The notes beneath the pieces are model-generated. The model was not told the origin of the DNA and ran no database searches. It was given only the letters and a program-made list of their open reading frames with translations. Below, one piece after another: positions 7,252 to 15,837 of a stretch of DNA of 64,000 nucleotides (positions within the stretch are counted from its first letter, which is position 1; each line of letters starts with the position of its first letter). The DNA is taken from assembly GCF_001514535.1 (NCBI RefSeq), contig NZ_BCNO01000001.1:726040-790039 (forward strand). The letters are read 5' to 3'. This stretch comes from Thermodesulfovibrio aggregans (lineage in GTDB: Bacteria; Nitrospirota; Thermodesulfovibrionia; Thermodesulfovibrionales; Thermodesulfovibrionaceae). Made by a program: the position numbers and the translations under genes.

Positions 7252-9483
7252 TTAGCTACATCTGGTAAATCCACAACTATGACAGATAACACAACCCTCT
7301 TCATAGGATAGAAAACTTCCACACTCAGGGCAAGCTCCATAGTGAGCTACTTCATCGGATTTTGAATCAATCTGTGGTGCATCTTTTTTCTGCAAATTAT
7401 AAGAACTTCTTCTTATTTCAGCTTCAATTGCCTTTGCTATAGCATCTGAACAGCTTGTAATCTTTCCATTTCCTGACCAAACAGGAGCATGACATGAAAT
7501 ACCTTTAAGTTGTTTTACTATTTCTTCTGGTTCAATTCCACTTCTTAAGGCAAGAGATATGAGCCTTCCTATTGCTTCTGCTTGAGATGCTGCACAACCA
7601 CCTGCTTTTCCAATATTTGTAAAGACTTCAAAGAGTTTTTCCTCCTGATCTTTGTTAATTGTCACATAGAGATTACCACATCCTGTTTTCATTAGTCTTG
7701 TAACACCTTTAAGTACTTCAGGTCTTTTCCTTGGTTTTAAACTTATCTGTAAAGGCTGTGTTTCTGTTTTTCCCTTTTGTATGACCTGTCCCTGTCTTGA
7801 GCCGTCTCTATAAACTGTAACACCTTTACATCCAAGACGATAGGCAAGAAGATAAACCTCTCTTACATCATCCTCTGTTGCATGATTTGGAAGATTTACT
7901 GTTTTACTGACTGCGTTGTCAACATATCTTTGAAATGCTGCCTGCATGCGAATATGATCGGAAGGAGATATTTCATGGGCAGTAACAAATATTCTCTTAA
8001 TTTGTTCTGGAATTTCTTCAATTTCCTGAATTGAACCCTTTTCAGCTATTTTTTCTGCTAAAGCATCAGACCAGAGTCCTAACTTCTCCATTTCTTTTTT
8101 GAAATGGGGATTAACTTCTATAAGACGGGTTCCATCCATTACATTTCTTACAAAACATATGGCAAAAAGAGGTTCAATTCCAGAGGAGCATCCTGCAATT
8201 ATACTCAATGTTCCTGTTGGCGCTATTGTAGTTATTGTTGCATTTCTTAAAGGCATTTTATCGTAGTAGATGCTTTTTGGATAGTTTGGAAATGTACCCC
8301 TTTCTTTTGCAAGACTCTGAGAAGATAGTCTTCCTTCTTGCAGGATGAACTTCATTACCTCCTCTGCAAGGCTAAGAGCTTCCTTTGAGTTATAGGGAAT
8401 TTTTAGCTGAACAAGCATATCAGCCCAGCCCATAACACCAAGCCCTATTTTTCTGTTTGCTTTTGTATTTTTTTCTATTAGAGGTAAAGGATATTTATTT
8501 GCATCAATTACATTATCAAGAAAGTGAACAGCTTTCCATACAACTTCTCTTAGAAGTTCCCAATCAATAGAGTCTCCTTTTACCATTTTTGCGAGATTTA
8601 TTGAGCCGAGATTACAGGACTCATAAGGCAAAAGAGGCTGTTCTCCGCAGGGATTTGTTGCCTCAATCTCACCAAGAAGAGGGGTAGGATTTGCAGCATT
8701 TATTCTGTCAAGAAAAATAATTCCAGGTTCACCGTTTTTCCATGCCTGATGGACAATTAAATCAAATACTTCTTTTGCTTTTAATCTCTTCACAGTCTGT
8801 CCAGTTCTTGGATTTATTAAATCATACTCTTCGTCATTTATAACTGCTTTCATAAACTCTTCTGTAAGCCCAACAGAAATATTAAAGTTTGTGAATTTTG
8901 TAAGATCATCTTTGCAGGTTATAAACTCAATAATGTCAGGATGATCAACTCTTAAAACTCCCATATTAGCTCCTCTTCTTCGTCCTCCCTGCTTTACAGC
9001 TTCTGTTGCAGAATCAAAAACACTCATGAATGATACAGGACCTGAACTTATTCCTTTTGTTGAACCTACCACATCTCCTTTTGGTCTCAGACGAGAAAAG
9101 CTAAATCCGGTTCCTCCACCTGATTTATGTATTATTGCAGCATATTTTACGGCATCAAAGATTCCCTCCATAGAGTCCTCAACGGGTAGTACAAAGCATG
9201 CACTGAGTTGCCCAAGAGGAGTTCCTGCATTCATTAAAGTTGGAGAGTTTGGAAGGAATTTCAGTGAAGTCATAAGCTCATAAAACTCTTCTTTTGTTTT
9301 ACTGATTTCTTTTTCAGATTTCCCATACATTGCATCTATTTGAGCAATTGCTGTGGCTACCCGATCAAATAACTCTTCTGGTGTCTCTACAATTTTACCT
9401 TCTTCATTTTTTTTGAGATATCTTCTCTTTAAAACTTCTATTGCATTGTTTGTCAGTTCAAGCTTTACCTTTATCTTTGCCAT
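7252..9483 (-). CDS. nrdJ: Vitamin B12-dependent (class II) ribonucleotide reductase
   Basis: A protein of 743 residues. The N-terminal ATP-cone-less reductase barrel carries PTLMNAGTPLGQLSACFVLPVEDS, GGTGFSFSRLRP, NPCGEQPLLPYESCNLGSINL and the TTIAPTGTLSIIAG loop. A TSCxD-type region follows, and a C-terminal zinc-ribbon/redox tail contains CPECGSFLSYEEGC and CHSCGFTRC. Such enzymes reduce ribonucleotides with adenosylcobalamin and do not need oxygen, consistent with an anaerobe. AAAAAGGAGGATTAAG precedes the ATG. No cobalamin riboswitch is visible in the short 59-bp divergent spacer. Confidence 0.92.
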   Translation of the reverse strand: MAKIKVKLELTNNAIEVLKRRYLKKNEEGKIVETPEELFDRVATAIAQIDAMYGKSEKEISKTKEEFYELMTSLKFLPNSPTLMNAGTPLGQLSACFVLPVEDSMEGIFDAVKYAAIIHKSGGGTGFSFSRLRPKGDVVGSTKGISSGPVSFMSVFDSATEAVKQGGRRRGANMGVLRVDHPDIIEFITCKDDLTKFTNFNISVGLTEEFMKAVINDEEYDLINPRTGQTVKRLKAKEVFDLIVHQAWKNGEPGIIFLDRINAANPTPLLGEIEATNPCGEQPLLPYESCNLGSINLAKMVKGDSIDWELLREVVWKAVHFLDNVIDANKYPLPLIEKNTKANRKIGLGVMGWADMLVQLKIPYNSKEALSLAEEVMKFILQEGRLSSQSLAKERGTFPNYPKSIYYDKMPLRNATITTIAPTGTLSIIAGCSSGIEPLFAICFVRNVMDGTRLIEVNPHFKKEMEKLGLWSDALAEKIAEKGSIQEIEEIPEQIKRIFVTAHEISPSDHIRMQAAFQRYVDNAVSKTVNLPNHATEDDVREVYLLAYRLGCKGVTVYRDGSRQGQVIQKGKTETQPLQISLKPRKRPEVLKGVTRLMKTGCGNLYVTINKDQEEKLFEVFTNIGKAGGCAASQAEAIGRLISLALRSGIEPEEIVKQLKGISCHAPVWSGNGKITSCSDAIAKAIEAEIRRSSYNLQKKDAPQIDSKSDEVAHYGACPECGSFLSYEEGCVICHSCGFTRCS

Positions 9484-9505
9484 TCTTAATCCTCCTTTTT
9501 ATGGG

Positions 9506-9535
9506 TTGTTAAGAAATGAAACTTTAGATTATAAT
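9506..9535 (+). promoter_or_regulatory. Sigma-70-type promoter placed for a leaderless mRNA
   Basis: TTGTTA (9506-9511), an 18-nt spacer and TATAAT (9530-9535) lie only 7 nt upstream of the ATG at 9543. The predicted transcription start therefore falls at or next to the start codon, and there is no ribosome-binding site. Confidence 0.6.
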
Positions 9536-9542
9536 TTTAAGC

Positions 9543-10550
9543 ATGACTGTCGATATTTTTCTACTCCTTTTTAATCTTATGTTGATTTTACTTAGTGCAG
9601 AGATATTCACCAATGGAGTTGAAGTCTTTGGAAGGAGACTCTCCTTAAGTCAAGCAGTTACAGGAAGCATACTTGCCGCAGTAGGAACAGCTCTTCCTGA
9701 AACAATTCTTCCAATGGTAGCTATCTTTATGCACAAAGGAGAGGCAGCACACAGCATAGGTATTGGTGCTATATTAGGAGCTCCATTCATGCTTGCCACA
9801 CTGGCATTTTTAATGATAGGACTTACTGTTTTTGCTGGATATATTTCAAAGAGAAGAAGTTTTATTTTTGAGGCAGAAATTCCCACAGTTAAAAGGGATT
9901 TAATTTTTTTTCTTGTTATGTATTCGGTAGGTGTTTTTTTACCAATGCTTTTAAAACTACATGTAATAGTTGCTTTTTTACTCATATTTGGATATATAGC
10001 ATATCTCTATATTACCTTTAAAAGTGAAAGTAGCGGAATTTTACATGAAGAAAAGCTATATTTGAACAAGATTTTAGGGAAAATCCTGCCAGTAGGGAGA
10101 TTTGAAACATTTTTCTCATTACTGCAGGCTTTAATTGCTCTTTTTATAATGATAAAAGGTGCTCATGGATTTGTCTCTGCCCTTCAACATATTTCTCATC
10201 AAATTGGATTTGATCCTCTCTTATTTTCTCTTTTGGTAGCACCAATTGCCACAGAACTTCCTGAAAAGTTTAACTCTGTAACATGGACATTTAAAGGAAG
10301 AGATACTCTTGCAATGGGCAATGTGACAGGAGCAATGGTTTTTCAGTCAACTTTTCCTGTTTCAGTTGGAATTATCTTTACAGATTGGAACATAACAGGC
10401 TATGCATTGGTGAGTGTCTGTCTGGCAATTTTTGCGTCTCTAATACTTTTAGGGGAAATTCACTTGAAGAGGCGAATTTCCCCTTTCACTTTAATCTTTT
10501 CAGGCTCTTTTTATCTTGTCTATGCTTTTTTGGTAATAAAATCCTTCTAA
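9543..10550 (+). CDS. Sodium/calcium exchanger-family membrane protein
   Basis: A protein of 335 residues with about ten membrane helices in two homologous halves. The alpha-repeat motifs are GSILAAVGTALPETILPMVA (residues ~39-58) and LLVAPIATELPEKFNS (~230-245), each with the acidic residue expected of the CaCA cation-exchange superfamily; GAILGAPFM and GNVTGAMVFQS complete the two repeats. It would exchange Ca2+ or another cation against Na+ or H+; ion specificity is not readable. It is transcribed divergently from nrdJ, and the start lacks a Shine-Dalgarno sequence (see promoter). Its stop abuts the stop of the convergent ferritin-like gene. Confidence 0.8.
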   Translation: MTVDIFLLLFNLMLILLSAEIFTNGVEVFGRRLSLSQAVTGSILAAVGTALPETILPMVAIFMHKGEAAHSIGIGAILGAPFMLATLAFLMIGLTVFAGYISKRRSFIFEAEIPTVKRDLIFFLVMYSVGVFLPMLLKLHVIVAFLLIFGYIAYLYITFKSESSGILHEEKLYLNKILGKILPVGRFETFFSLLQALIALFIMIKGAHGFVSALQHISHQIGFDPLLFSLLVAPIATELPEKFNSVTWTFKGRDTLAMGNVTGAMVFQSTFPVSVGIIFTDWNITGYALVSVCLAIFASLILLGEIHLKRRISPFTLIFSGSFYLVYAFLVIKSF

Positions 10551-10844
10551 TTACTCCTCTTCCTCTTCAAGTAACTCTTCAACCTCTTCCTTTCCTTCTT
10601 CAAGTTCATCTTCCTGTTCTTCGTCATTCATAAGTAAAAGGGTAAGAAATTCTCCTACATGAGTTTTTTCTTCTCTTGCAATGTCAAGAAAAATTGCCTT
10701 AATTTTCTCATCCTTTGTTAATGAGGCAAGCTGTTCATAGAGATTGATAGCATCAAGCTCAGCAATAAGACCAATTCTTAGTATCTGCCTGTCAATGTCT
10801 TCATCAGTAAGGTTTTCCATACTAAAGGGAATTTTTGAAAGCAT
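10551..10844 (-). CDS. Encapsulated-ferritin-like protein (EncFtn type)
   Basis: A protein of 97 residues, a two-helix ferritin-like half domain. The core LIAELDAINLYEQ followed by IAREEKTHVGEF matches the ferritin-like domain found free in encapsulin operons or fused to the N-terminus of archaeal encapsulins. E29, Y36, E59 and H62 have exactly the spacing of the iron-site residues of the Rhodospirillum EncFtn (E32, Y39, E62, H65, recalled from the literature). The remaining ~25 residues are a very acidic Glu-rich tail. Such proteins dimerise or form decamers to build the ferroxidase site. No encapsulin shell gene lies in this window. A good ribosome-binding site (GGAGGTG) precedes the ATG. 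Confidence 0.75.
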   Translation of the reverse strand: MLSKIPFSMENLTDEDIDRQILRIGLIAELDAINLYEQLASLTKDEKIKAIFLDIAREEKTHVGEFLTLLLMNDEEQEDELEEGKEEVEELLEEEEE

Positions 10845-10941
10845 AAAACACCTCCATAAATTTTTATTAATTATATCCTATTTGCCAGGCTAAATATCAA
10901 CAAAAAGTGTTAAAATTAAATAAACATCTAAGGAGGCAAAA

Positions 10942-11277
10942 ATGAGGGAAGAAGGAAAAATTTTAGCAGCCTTTTTAATTGGGGGACTTATAGGTGCAGG
11001 GCTTGCTCTTTTATATGCTCCCAAGTCTGGAGAGGAAACAAGAAAAGAAATTAAAAAGAAAGCTAAGGAGTTGAAGAAAAAAACTGTAAGAGCAGCTGAA
11101 GACCTCTATGAAGAGATTGAAGATCTCTCAGAGATGCTTAAAGACAAGGTTAAAGAAATTAAGGAGCGTGGTCAGGAATTAAGCTCAGATGCAAAAAAGG
11201 AAATTCTAAGTCAGATAGAAAAACTCGTAAAGGTTATTGAAGACAAAAAGAGGAGGCTTCTGGAGAAGCTTGAGTGA
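10942..11277 (+). CDS. YtxH domain-containing protein
   Basis: A protein of 111 residues with one N-terminal glycine-rich membrane helix (ILAAFLIGGLIGAGLALLYAPKSGEETR, the YtxH signature) followed by a long Lys/Glu-rich amphipathic coiled-coil helix. The family is small, membrane-anchored and stress-associated, without a defined biochemical role. AAGGAGG lies 8 nt upstream of the ATG. The stop overlaps the GTG start of mutS2 by 4 nt, so the two are translationally coupled. Confidence 0.8.
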   Translation: MREEGKILAAFLIGGLIGAGLALLYAPKSGEETRKEIKKKAKELKKKTVRAAEDLYEEIEDLSEMLKDKVKEIKERGQELSSDAKKEILSQIEKLVKVIEDKKRRLLEKLE

Positions 11278-13616
11278 TTGATAAAAAGATTCTTTTAGAG
11301 TTAGATTTTTATAAAACATTAAGTTTAATAAAAGATTTTACCAGTTCCTCAGCTACAAAGAAAGCTATTGAAGCTATTTCTCCTTTTGATGAGTTTGAAG
11401 AAGCTAGCAGAACTCTTAAAGAATTTGAGGAGATGCAAGAAGGCAGGTCTCTAAATATTCTTTCTTTCCCTGATATTTCTGAATTAATCGAAAGGTCAAA
11501 GAAAGAAGGAGTAATTTTTGAACCTGCTGAGTTGACTCAATTTTTAAAGGTTTTAGAAGTTTTGGAAAATATATCATCCTCTGTTGAGGAGTTATTGAAC
11601 TTTTCCTTTTTAAGTCAAAGAATAAAAACTATTCTTGGCACTAACTTATCTATAGGCAATCCAAAACTCCTTGAGATACTTGAAAATACCGTTGATGAAG
11701 AAGGCAATATCCTTGATTCAGCCTCTTCCTATCTTAAATATATTAGAAAGCAGATAAAAAACACTGAAGAAAGAATAAAACAAAAACTTGAAGAGATGCT
11801 TAATAGAGCAGATATACAGATTTTTCTTCAGGACCGATTCATAACTCAAAGAAATAACAGATGGGTTATTCCTGTTAGGATGGACTCAAAGGGACAGGTT
11901 AGGGGAGTTGTCCATGATGTGTCTCGTTCAGGTGAAACAGCCTTTATTGAACCAGAAGAAATAATTCCTCTTTCTAAAAAAAGGGAAGAACTTTTGATTG
12001 AACAAAGAGTTGAAGAGATAAGAATTTTAAAGGAAGTCTCATTTGAAGTACATCAAATCAGTGAATCTCTAAAAAGACAGTTTAATTTGCTTGTCTATCT
12101 TGACAAGATGCTTTCAATCTACAGATTTTCTAAGAAATTTAATGCTTCAGTTCCTCAACTAACTAAAGAAATTACAATAAATCTAATTAATGCAAGACAT
12201 CCTCTTTTGATGCTAACCACAGAGGTTGTCCCTCTTCAGTTAGAGCTTAAGAATAAGAAAGTTTTAGTGATCACAGGTCCAAATGCAGGAGGGAAAACTG
12301 TAACAATAAAAACTGTAGGACTTTTAACTGCAATGGCTCTTTCAGGGCTTCCTATTCCTGCAAGTTCTTCATCTGTAATTCCTTTTGTAAGAAATATATA
12401 TGTTGATCTCTATCATGAAGGCTCAATTGAAGAGCATCTTTCAAGCTTTGCATCGCACATAGTGACTCTTAAAACCATACTTGAAGGTGCTGACTCAGAA
12501 AGTCTTGTTCTTCTTGATGAAATAGGAACAAATACAGATCCAGAGGAAGGTTCAGCTTTAGCCTGTGCAATTCTTGAAGAACTCAAAAATAGAGGCTCTC
12601 TTACCTTTGCAACAACTCATTTAAGTAAGGTAAAGATTTTTGCTGCAACACAAGAGGATATAGAAATAGCCTCAATGCTTTTTGATGAGGCAACAATGAC
12701 TCCACTCTATAAATTAAGCATTGGGAGTCTTACTCCTTCATATGCTCTTGAAGTTGCTAAAAGATATGGATTCCCTGAAAATGTTATTAGAAGGGCTCTT
12801 GAATTGAAAGGAACTCAGGATAGAGAAATATATGAACTTATGAAAGAACTTGAAAGAGTTAAAAAAGAATATAATGAAAGACTTGAGGAAGTTGAAAAAA
12901 TTAAAAATAAAATCCTTGCTGAGAAGGATAAATTAGAAAGAGAGATAATCGCAGCTTCTGAAAATAAGAAAAAAATTATTGAACAGGCAAAAAAAGAGGC
13001 CCAAGAGATGTTGATAAAACTGAAAAAAGAGATTAATTTTCTCTATGAAGAGGCTAAAAAAGCAGACAGAAAAAGACTTAGAGAAATATCAAGGAAAATA
13101 TCTGAACTTTCAAAACAGTTTAGTTCTGAAAAATCAGAACATCAGGAAAAGATAGATCCTGGAGATTTTGTTAAGATCAAAAATCTTAATCTTTCAGGAA
13201 AAGTATTGACAATCGAAGATGGAAGGGCAAAGATTCAAACAGACTCTATACAGATTGAGACCGAAATAAGTGAACTTGAGAAAGTGCTGTCTCCGAATAT
13301 GCATGAGAAGACTAAAAGTTTAGGGCAATTTGTTCTTACCAGTGAAGGAAGTTCTCCAAAGTATGGGGAATTTTTACCCGAAAAGCTTGATATTCGCGGG
13401 ATGAGAGTTGATGAAGCTCTATCTATTGTTGAGAGATATTTAAATGAACTTTCACTTAAAGATTTATCAAGGGGTTTAATAATTCACGGCATTGGAAAGG
13501 GAGTTTTGAGAGACTCTATAAGAGAATATCTAAAAGAGCATCCTCTTGTAAAAGCTTTCACTAAAGGAAACCCAGATGAAGGAGGAGATGCTGTAACAGT
13601 GGTGGAACTAAAATGA
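11274..13616 (+). CDS. mutS2: MutS2 family protein (endonuclease / ribosome-rescue ATPase)
   Basis: A protein of 780 residues, full length. It has an N-terminal clamp-like helical region, a MutS ATPase domain with Walker A GPNAGGKTVTIKT, Walker B VLLDEIGTNTDPEEGSALA and TTHLSKVK, a long coiled coil at ~510-620, and a C-terminal Smr endonuclease domain (LDIRGMRVDEAL, IIHGIGKGVLR, HPLVKAF). MutS2 suppresses recombination and, in some bacteria, acts on collided ribosomes. Translation begins at GTG 11274 within the ytxH stop. The stop overlaps the next gene by 4 nt. Confidence 0.93.
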   Translation: MIDKKILLELDFYKTLSLIKDFTSSSATKKAIEAISPFDEFEEASRTLKEFEEMQEGRSLNILSFPDISELIERSKKEGVIFEPAELTQFLKVLEVLENISSSVEELLNFSFLSQRIKTILGTNLSIGNPKLLEILENTVDEEGNILDSASSYLKYIRKQIKNTEERIKQKLEEMLNRADIQIFLQDRFITQRNNRWVIPVRMDSKGQVRGVVHDVSRSGETAFIEPEEIIPLSKKREELLIEQRVEEIRILKEVSFEVHQISESLKRQFNLLVYLDKMLSIYRFSKKFNASVPQLTKEITINLINARHPLLMLTTEVVPLQLELKNKKVLVITGPNAGGKTVTIKTVGLLTAMALSGLPIPASSSSVIPFVRNIYVDLYHEGSIEEHLSSFASHIVTLKTILEGADSESLVLLDEIGTNTDPEEGSALACAILEELKNRGSLTFATTHLSKVKIFAATQEDIEIASMLFDEATMTPLYKLSIGSLTPSYALEVAKRYGFPENVIRRALELKGTQDREIYELMKELERVKKEYNERLEEVEKIKNKILAEKDKLEREIIAASENKKKIIEQAKKEAQEMLIKLKKEINFLYEEAKKADRKRLREISRKISELSKQFSSEKSEHQEKIDPGDFVKIKNLNLSGKVLTIEDGRAKIQTDSIQIETEISELEKVLSPNMHEKTKSLGQFVLTSEGSSPKYGEFLPEKLDIRGMRVDEALSIVERYLNELSLKDLSRGLIIHGIGKGVLRDSIREYLKEHPLVKAFTKGNPDEGGDAVTVVELK

Positions 13617-14065
13617 AAACTGTAGGTGTTATTGGAGCAGGCAGAGCTGATGAAGAGCTTCTACAAATAGCAGAAGAAGTAGGACGTCTTCTTGCAAAAG
13701 AGGGAGTTACAGTTATCACAGGTGGGTTAGGTGGAGTTATGGAGGCAGTAAGCAGAGGTGCTTTTCTTGAAGGAGGTATTACAGTAGGAATACTGCCAAC
13801 ACTTAAAAAGGAGGATGCCAATCCTTACGTAAAAATTCCCATTCCTACTGGTATTGGAGAGATGAGAAATGCTTTAATTGTAAGAGCCTCTGATGTATTG
13901 ATTGCAATAGGTGGTGAGTATGGAACATTGAGTGAGATAGCCCTTGCTTTAAAAACAGGGAAAAATGTCATTGGAATAAAAACATGGGATATCAGGGGAG
14001 TAATTGAGGCTAAATCAGCAGAGGAAGCTGTAAAAAAAGCCCTAAATATAAAATCAAAATCGTAA
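13613..14065 (+). CDS. SLOG/LOG-like Rossmann protein (TIGR00725 type)
   Basis: A protein of 150 residues beginning KTVGVIGAGRAD, with ITGGLGGVMEAVSRGA and IAIGGEYGTLSEIALALKTGKNVIGI. This is the compact TIGR00725 subgroup of the LOG/DprA-like Rossmann superfamily, thought to bind nucleotides; the reaction is unknown. It overlaps mutS2 by 4 nt. It is clearly different in length and sequence from the LOG protein at 6182-6868. Confidence 0.82.
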   Translation: MKTVGVIGAGRADEELLQIAEEVGRLLAKEGVTVITGGLGGVMEAVSRGAFLEGGITVGILPTLKKEDANPYVKIPIPTGIGEMRNALIVRASDVLIAIGGEYGTLSEIALALKTGKNVIGIKTWDIRGVIEAKSAEEAVKKALNIKSKS

Positions 14066-14177
14066 GATTCTTGATTAAACATTTATCATTTGCATTTACT
14101 GAAAAAACAAATTTGTTATCTCGCAGAATCTTCATAACCTGTAGAAGTATTTATCCCCCCGAAATTTAAAAAAAATT

Positions 14178-14205
14178 TTGAATAATTTTTAGTTTGGAGT
14201 ATACT
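14178..14205 (+). promoter_or_regulatory. Putative sigma-70-type promoter for the exported-protein cluster
   Basis: TTGAAT (14178-14183), a 16-nt spacer and TATACT (14200-14205) lie ~32 nt upstream of the TTG start at 14238. They sit in the AT-rich 172-nt spacer after the mutS2 group. Confidence 0.45.
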
Positions 14206-14237
14206 ATGGTTAGAAATAAAAAAGAAGGAGGTGAAGA

Positions 14238-14738
14238 TTGAAAAGAGCGACATTTATTATCATCGTTTTTTTTCTTTGTTTTACTTTCATTGCTCAGGAT
14301 AGCATCGGACAGTTGAATTTAAATCCGCCAAAAGTTAACGAAAATATTCAAAAACAACAACAGCAAACTCAGCAACCACAAAAACCCAACCAAAATATTC
14401 CAAAACCGCAACAGCAACAGATACCACAGCCACCAAAGCTTAATGAAAACATCCCAAAACAACAACCACAACCTACAGTAAGAAGTAGAGAATTTCGAAA
14501 CATTGACTTTATAGCCGAGCCACACGCACGAAGTAGAGAGTTCAGGAACATTGACTTTATAGCCGAACCACACGCACGGAGTAGAGAATTTCGAGATATT
14601 GACTTTATAGCCGAACTTCATGCAAGAAGTAGAGAGTTAAGAGATATTGACTTTATAGCAGAGCCACACGCACGGAGCAGAGAATTCAGGAACATTGACT
14701 TTATAGGGGTAAAAATTCTTGATTTAGAGAGAAAATAA
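14238..14738 (+). CDS. Exported Gln/Pro-rich protein with five 16-residue repeats
   Basis: Not recognised. A protein of 166 residues starting at TTG behind a very strong AAGGAGGTGA. It has a signal peptide (residues 1 to ~24), a Gln/Pro/Asn/Lys-rich linker (25-80) containing two PPKxNENIxKQ copies, and then four full and one partial copy of a 16-residue unit (RSREFRNIDFIAEPHA) at 82-156, ending LDLERK. The unit alternates a basic RSREFR segment and a hydrophobic IDFIAE segment. The protein is presumably periplasmic or extracellular. It heads a three-gene run of exported proteins. No enzymatic motif is seen. Confidence 0.7.
   Translation: MKRATFIIIVFFLCFTFIAQDSIGQLNLNPPKVNENIQKQQQQTQQPQKPNQNIPKPQQQQIPQPPKLNENIPKQQPQPTVRSREFRNIDFIAEPHARSREFRNIDFIAEPHARSREFRDIDFIAELHARSRELRDIDFIAEPHARSREFRNIDFIGVKILDLERK
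14481..14705 (+). repeat. Tandem 48-bp coding repeat, ~4.7 copies
   Basis: Consecutive 48-bp units differ by only a few substitutions (for example CGAAACATT, AGGAACATT or CGAGATATT at the same place), so they are recent duplications. They keep the reading frame and encode the 16-residue repeat of the surrounding exported protein. Copy number could vary between strains by recombination. Confidence 0.9.
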
Positions 14739-14759
14739 TGAAAATCAAATGGAGGAAAA

Positions 14760-15176
14760 ATGAGAAAAATATTAAAGATGTCTTTAAAACTATCTTTTGC
14801 AATTGCTATTTTATTAATTTTTGGCAACTCTGCCTCTGCTCATCCGCCTTCACAAACAGAGTTTCCATATCTTGGTCATTTTGATATATATGGAAAAATA
14901 ACTGCTCCAGACGGCACTATTATTCGTTTTCCTGCAGATGCAAGGGTAACAGCCAAATCAAGTGAAGTAATTGGTCAAGTTATGCCCAGACACTGCCTTT
15001 TGAGTACTGAATCTTTCTCACCCATAGATCCAAATACAGGAGAATATCACCTTATATTCTTTATAGATACGACAAAACCAGAGTGTAGAGAAAACTTCAA
15101 TAAACCGCCAATATTGTTAGACAAGATAAAATTAATCAATGCACCTGGTTATGATTTAAAGATTAAAAATAAATAG
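14760..15176 (+). CDS. Exported protein of unknown function
   Basis: Not recognised. A protein of 138 residues with signal peptide MRKILKMSLKLSFAIAILLIF...ASA. The mature part looks like one small beta-rich domain (FDIYGKITAPDGTIIRFPADARVTAK) with two cysteines (in RHCLL and PECREN) that could form a disulfide. The segment resembling a carboxypeptidase-regulatory-like fold is only an impression. It follows the repeat protein by 21 nt, with GGAGG before the ATG, and precedes another exported protein by 10 nt. Confidence 0.65.
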   Translation: MRKILKMSLKLSFAIAILLIFGNSASAHPPSQTEFPYLGHFDIYGKITAPDGTIIRFPADARVTAKSSEVIGQVMPRHCLLSTESFSPIDPNTGEYHLIFFIDTTKPECRENFNKPPILLDKIKLINAPGYDLKIKNK

Positions 15177-15186
15177 GAGGATATAA

Positions 15187-15759
15187 ATGAAAAGATTAAT
15201 TTACACAGTTTCTTTGGGATTAGTTTTAGGTTTGTTTCTTTTAACCGCAACTTATTCGGAAACACCACCTCAACCAAAAGACCAGCTTAAATCTCCTGTT
15301 GATAGTGAAAAATTAAAGCAAATTAAACCAATTCCAGTACCCAAATGCCCTGATTTAGTAGCAGAAAAAATTGAGTTTACAATTGTTTCAAGGACTGGAA
15401 AGTTTTCAGGAAAAGTGAGAATTACAGGAGTTGTTAAGAACGCTGGTTCAGAACCCTATATTTCAGGACCAAATCAGCAGGCAGTTCATCTTTATGAATT
15501 TATACCCGGTGGCAGCCCAAGACTTGTAGCGAAAAAGAATTTTCAAAATTTAAATCCCGGTCAGCAGATAACAGTTACCTATGAACGCAACTGGGATGCG
15601 GCATCTACTTCAGAAGGAGAGTTTCCATCCTCTTACAGGGTAGTCATAGTATATGATCCGGATATAAGAATGGATGGCAATCCAAAGAATGATGACTGCA
15701 ATCTCAACAACAATGAAAAAGAAAGAAGCGGAGCAGATATAAACAGACTTTTCAAGTAA
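15187..15759 (+). CDS. Exported protein with a CARDB-like beta-sandwich
   Basis: A protein of 190 residues with signal peptide (1 to ~24, ending ATYSETPP), a Pro/Lys linker and a domain at about 55-165. That domain contains PDLVAEKIEF, ITGVVKNAGSEPY, NLNPGQQITVTYERNW and YRVVIVYDPD, the pattern of the CARDB/immunoglobulin-like adhesion fold. The Asn/Asp-rich DGNPKNDDCNLNNNE near the end is typical of this fold's last turn. It is probably an extracytoplasmic binding or structural protein. It is the third gene of the exported cluster and ends before a strong hairpin. Confidence 0.65.
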   Translation: MKRLIYTVSLGLVLGLFLLTATYSETPPQPKDQLKSPVDSEKLKQIKPIPVPKCPDLVAEKIEFTIVSRTGKFSGKVRITGVVKNAGSEPYISGPNQQAVHLYEFIPGGSPRLVAKKNFQNLNPGQQITVTYERNWDAASTSEGEFPSSYRVVIVYDPDIRMDGNPKNDDCNLNNNEKERSGADINRLFK

Positions 15760-15767
15760 GAGAATAT

Positions 15768-15798
15768 CCCTGCAGGAAGAAATAAACTTTCTGCAGGG
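15768..15798. terminator. Strong hairpin between convergent genes
   Basis: A 12-bp stem with one G-T pair (CCCTGCAGGAAG/CTTTCTGCAGGG) and a 7-nt loop lies between the exported-protein operon (+) and a histidine kinase gene (-). It lacks a T-run on either side, so it may act as a bidirectional mRNA 3'-end stabiliser or a weak terminator. Confidence 0.5.
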
Positions 15799-15837
15799 AG
15801 TAAAAATAAACACATTAAAACTTCAAAAAAGTATCTG

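Noticed and set aside
9484-9542. Cobalamin riboswitch in front of nrdJ
   Set aside because: The spacer is only 59 nt and contains the divergent promoter; there is no room for a B12 aptamer.
14319-14621. A 100-residue frame on the minus strand across the repeat protein
   Set aside because: It mirrors the tandem repeats and Gln-rich codons of the plus-strand gene, has no ribosome-binding site and no recognisable domain.
14481-14705. Regularly spaced repeats resembling a CRISPR array
   Set aside because: The units are contiguous 48-bp coding copies without unique spacers, and they preserve the reading frame.
15768-15798. Simple bidirectional Rho-independent terminator
   Set aside because: No T-run follows the stem on either strand, so only a hairpin is claimed, at lower confidence.
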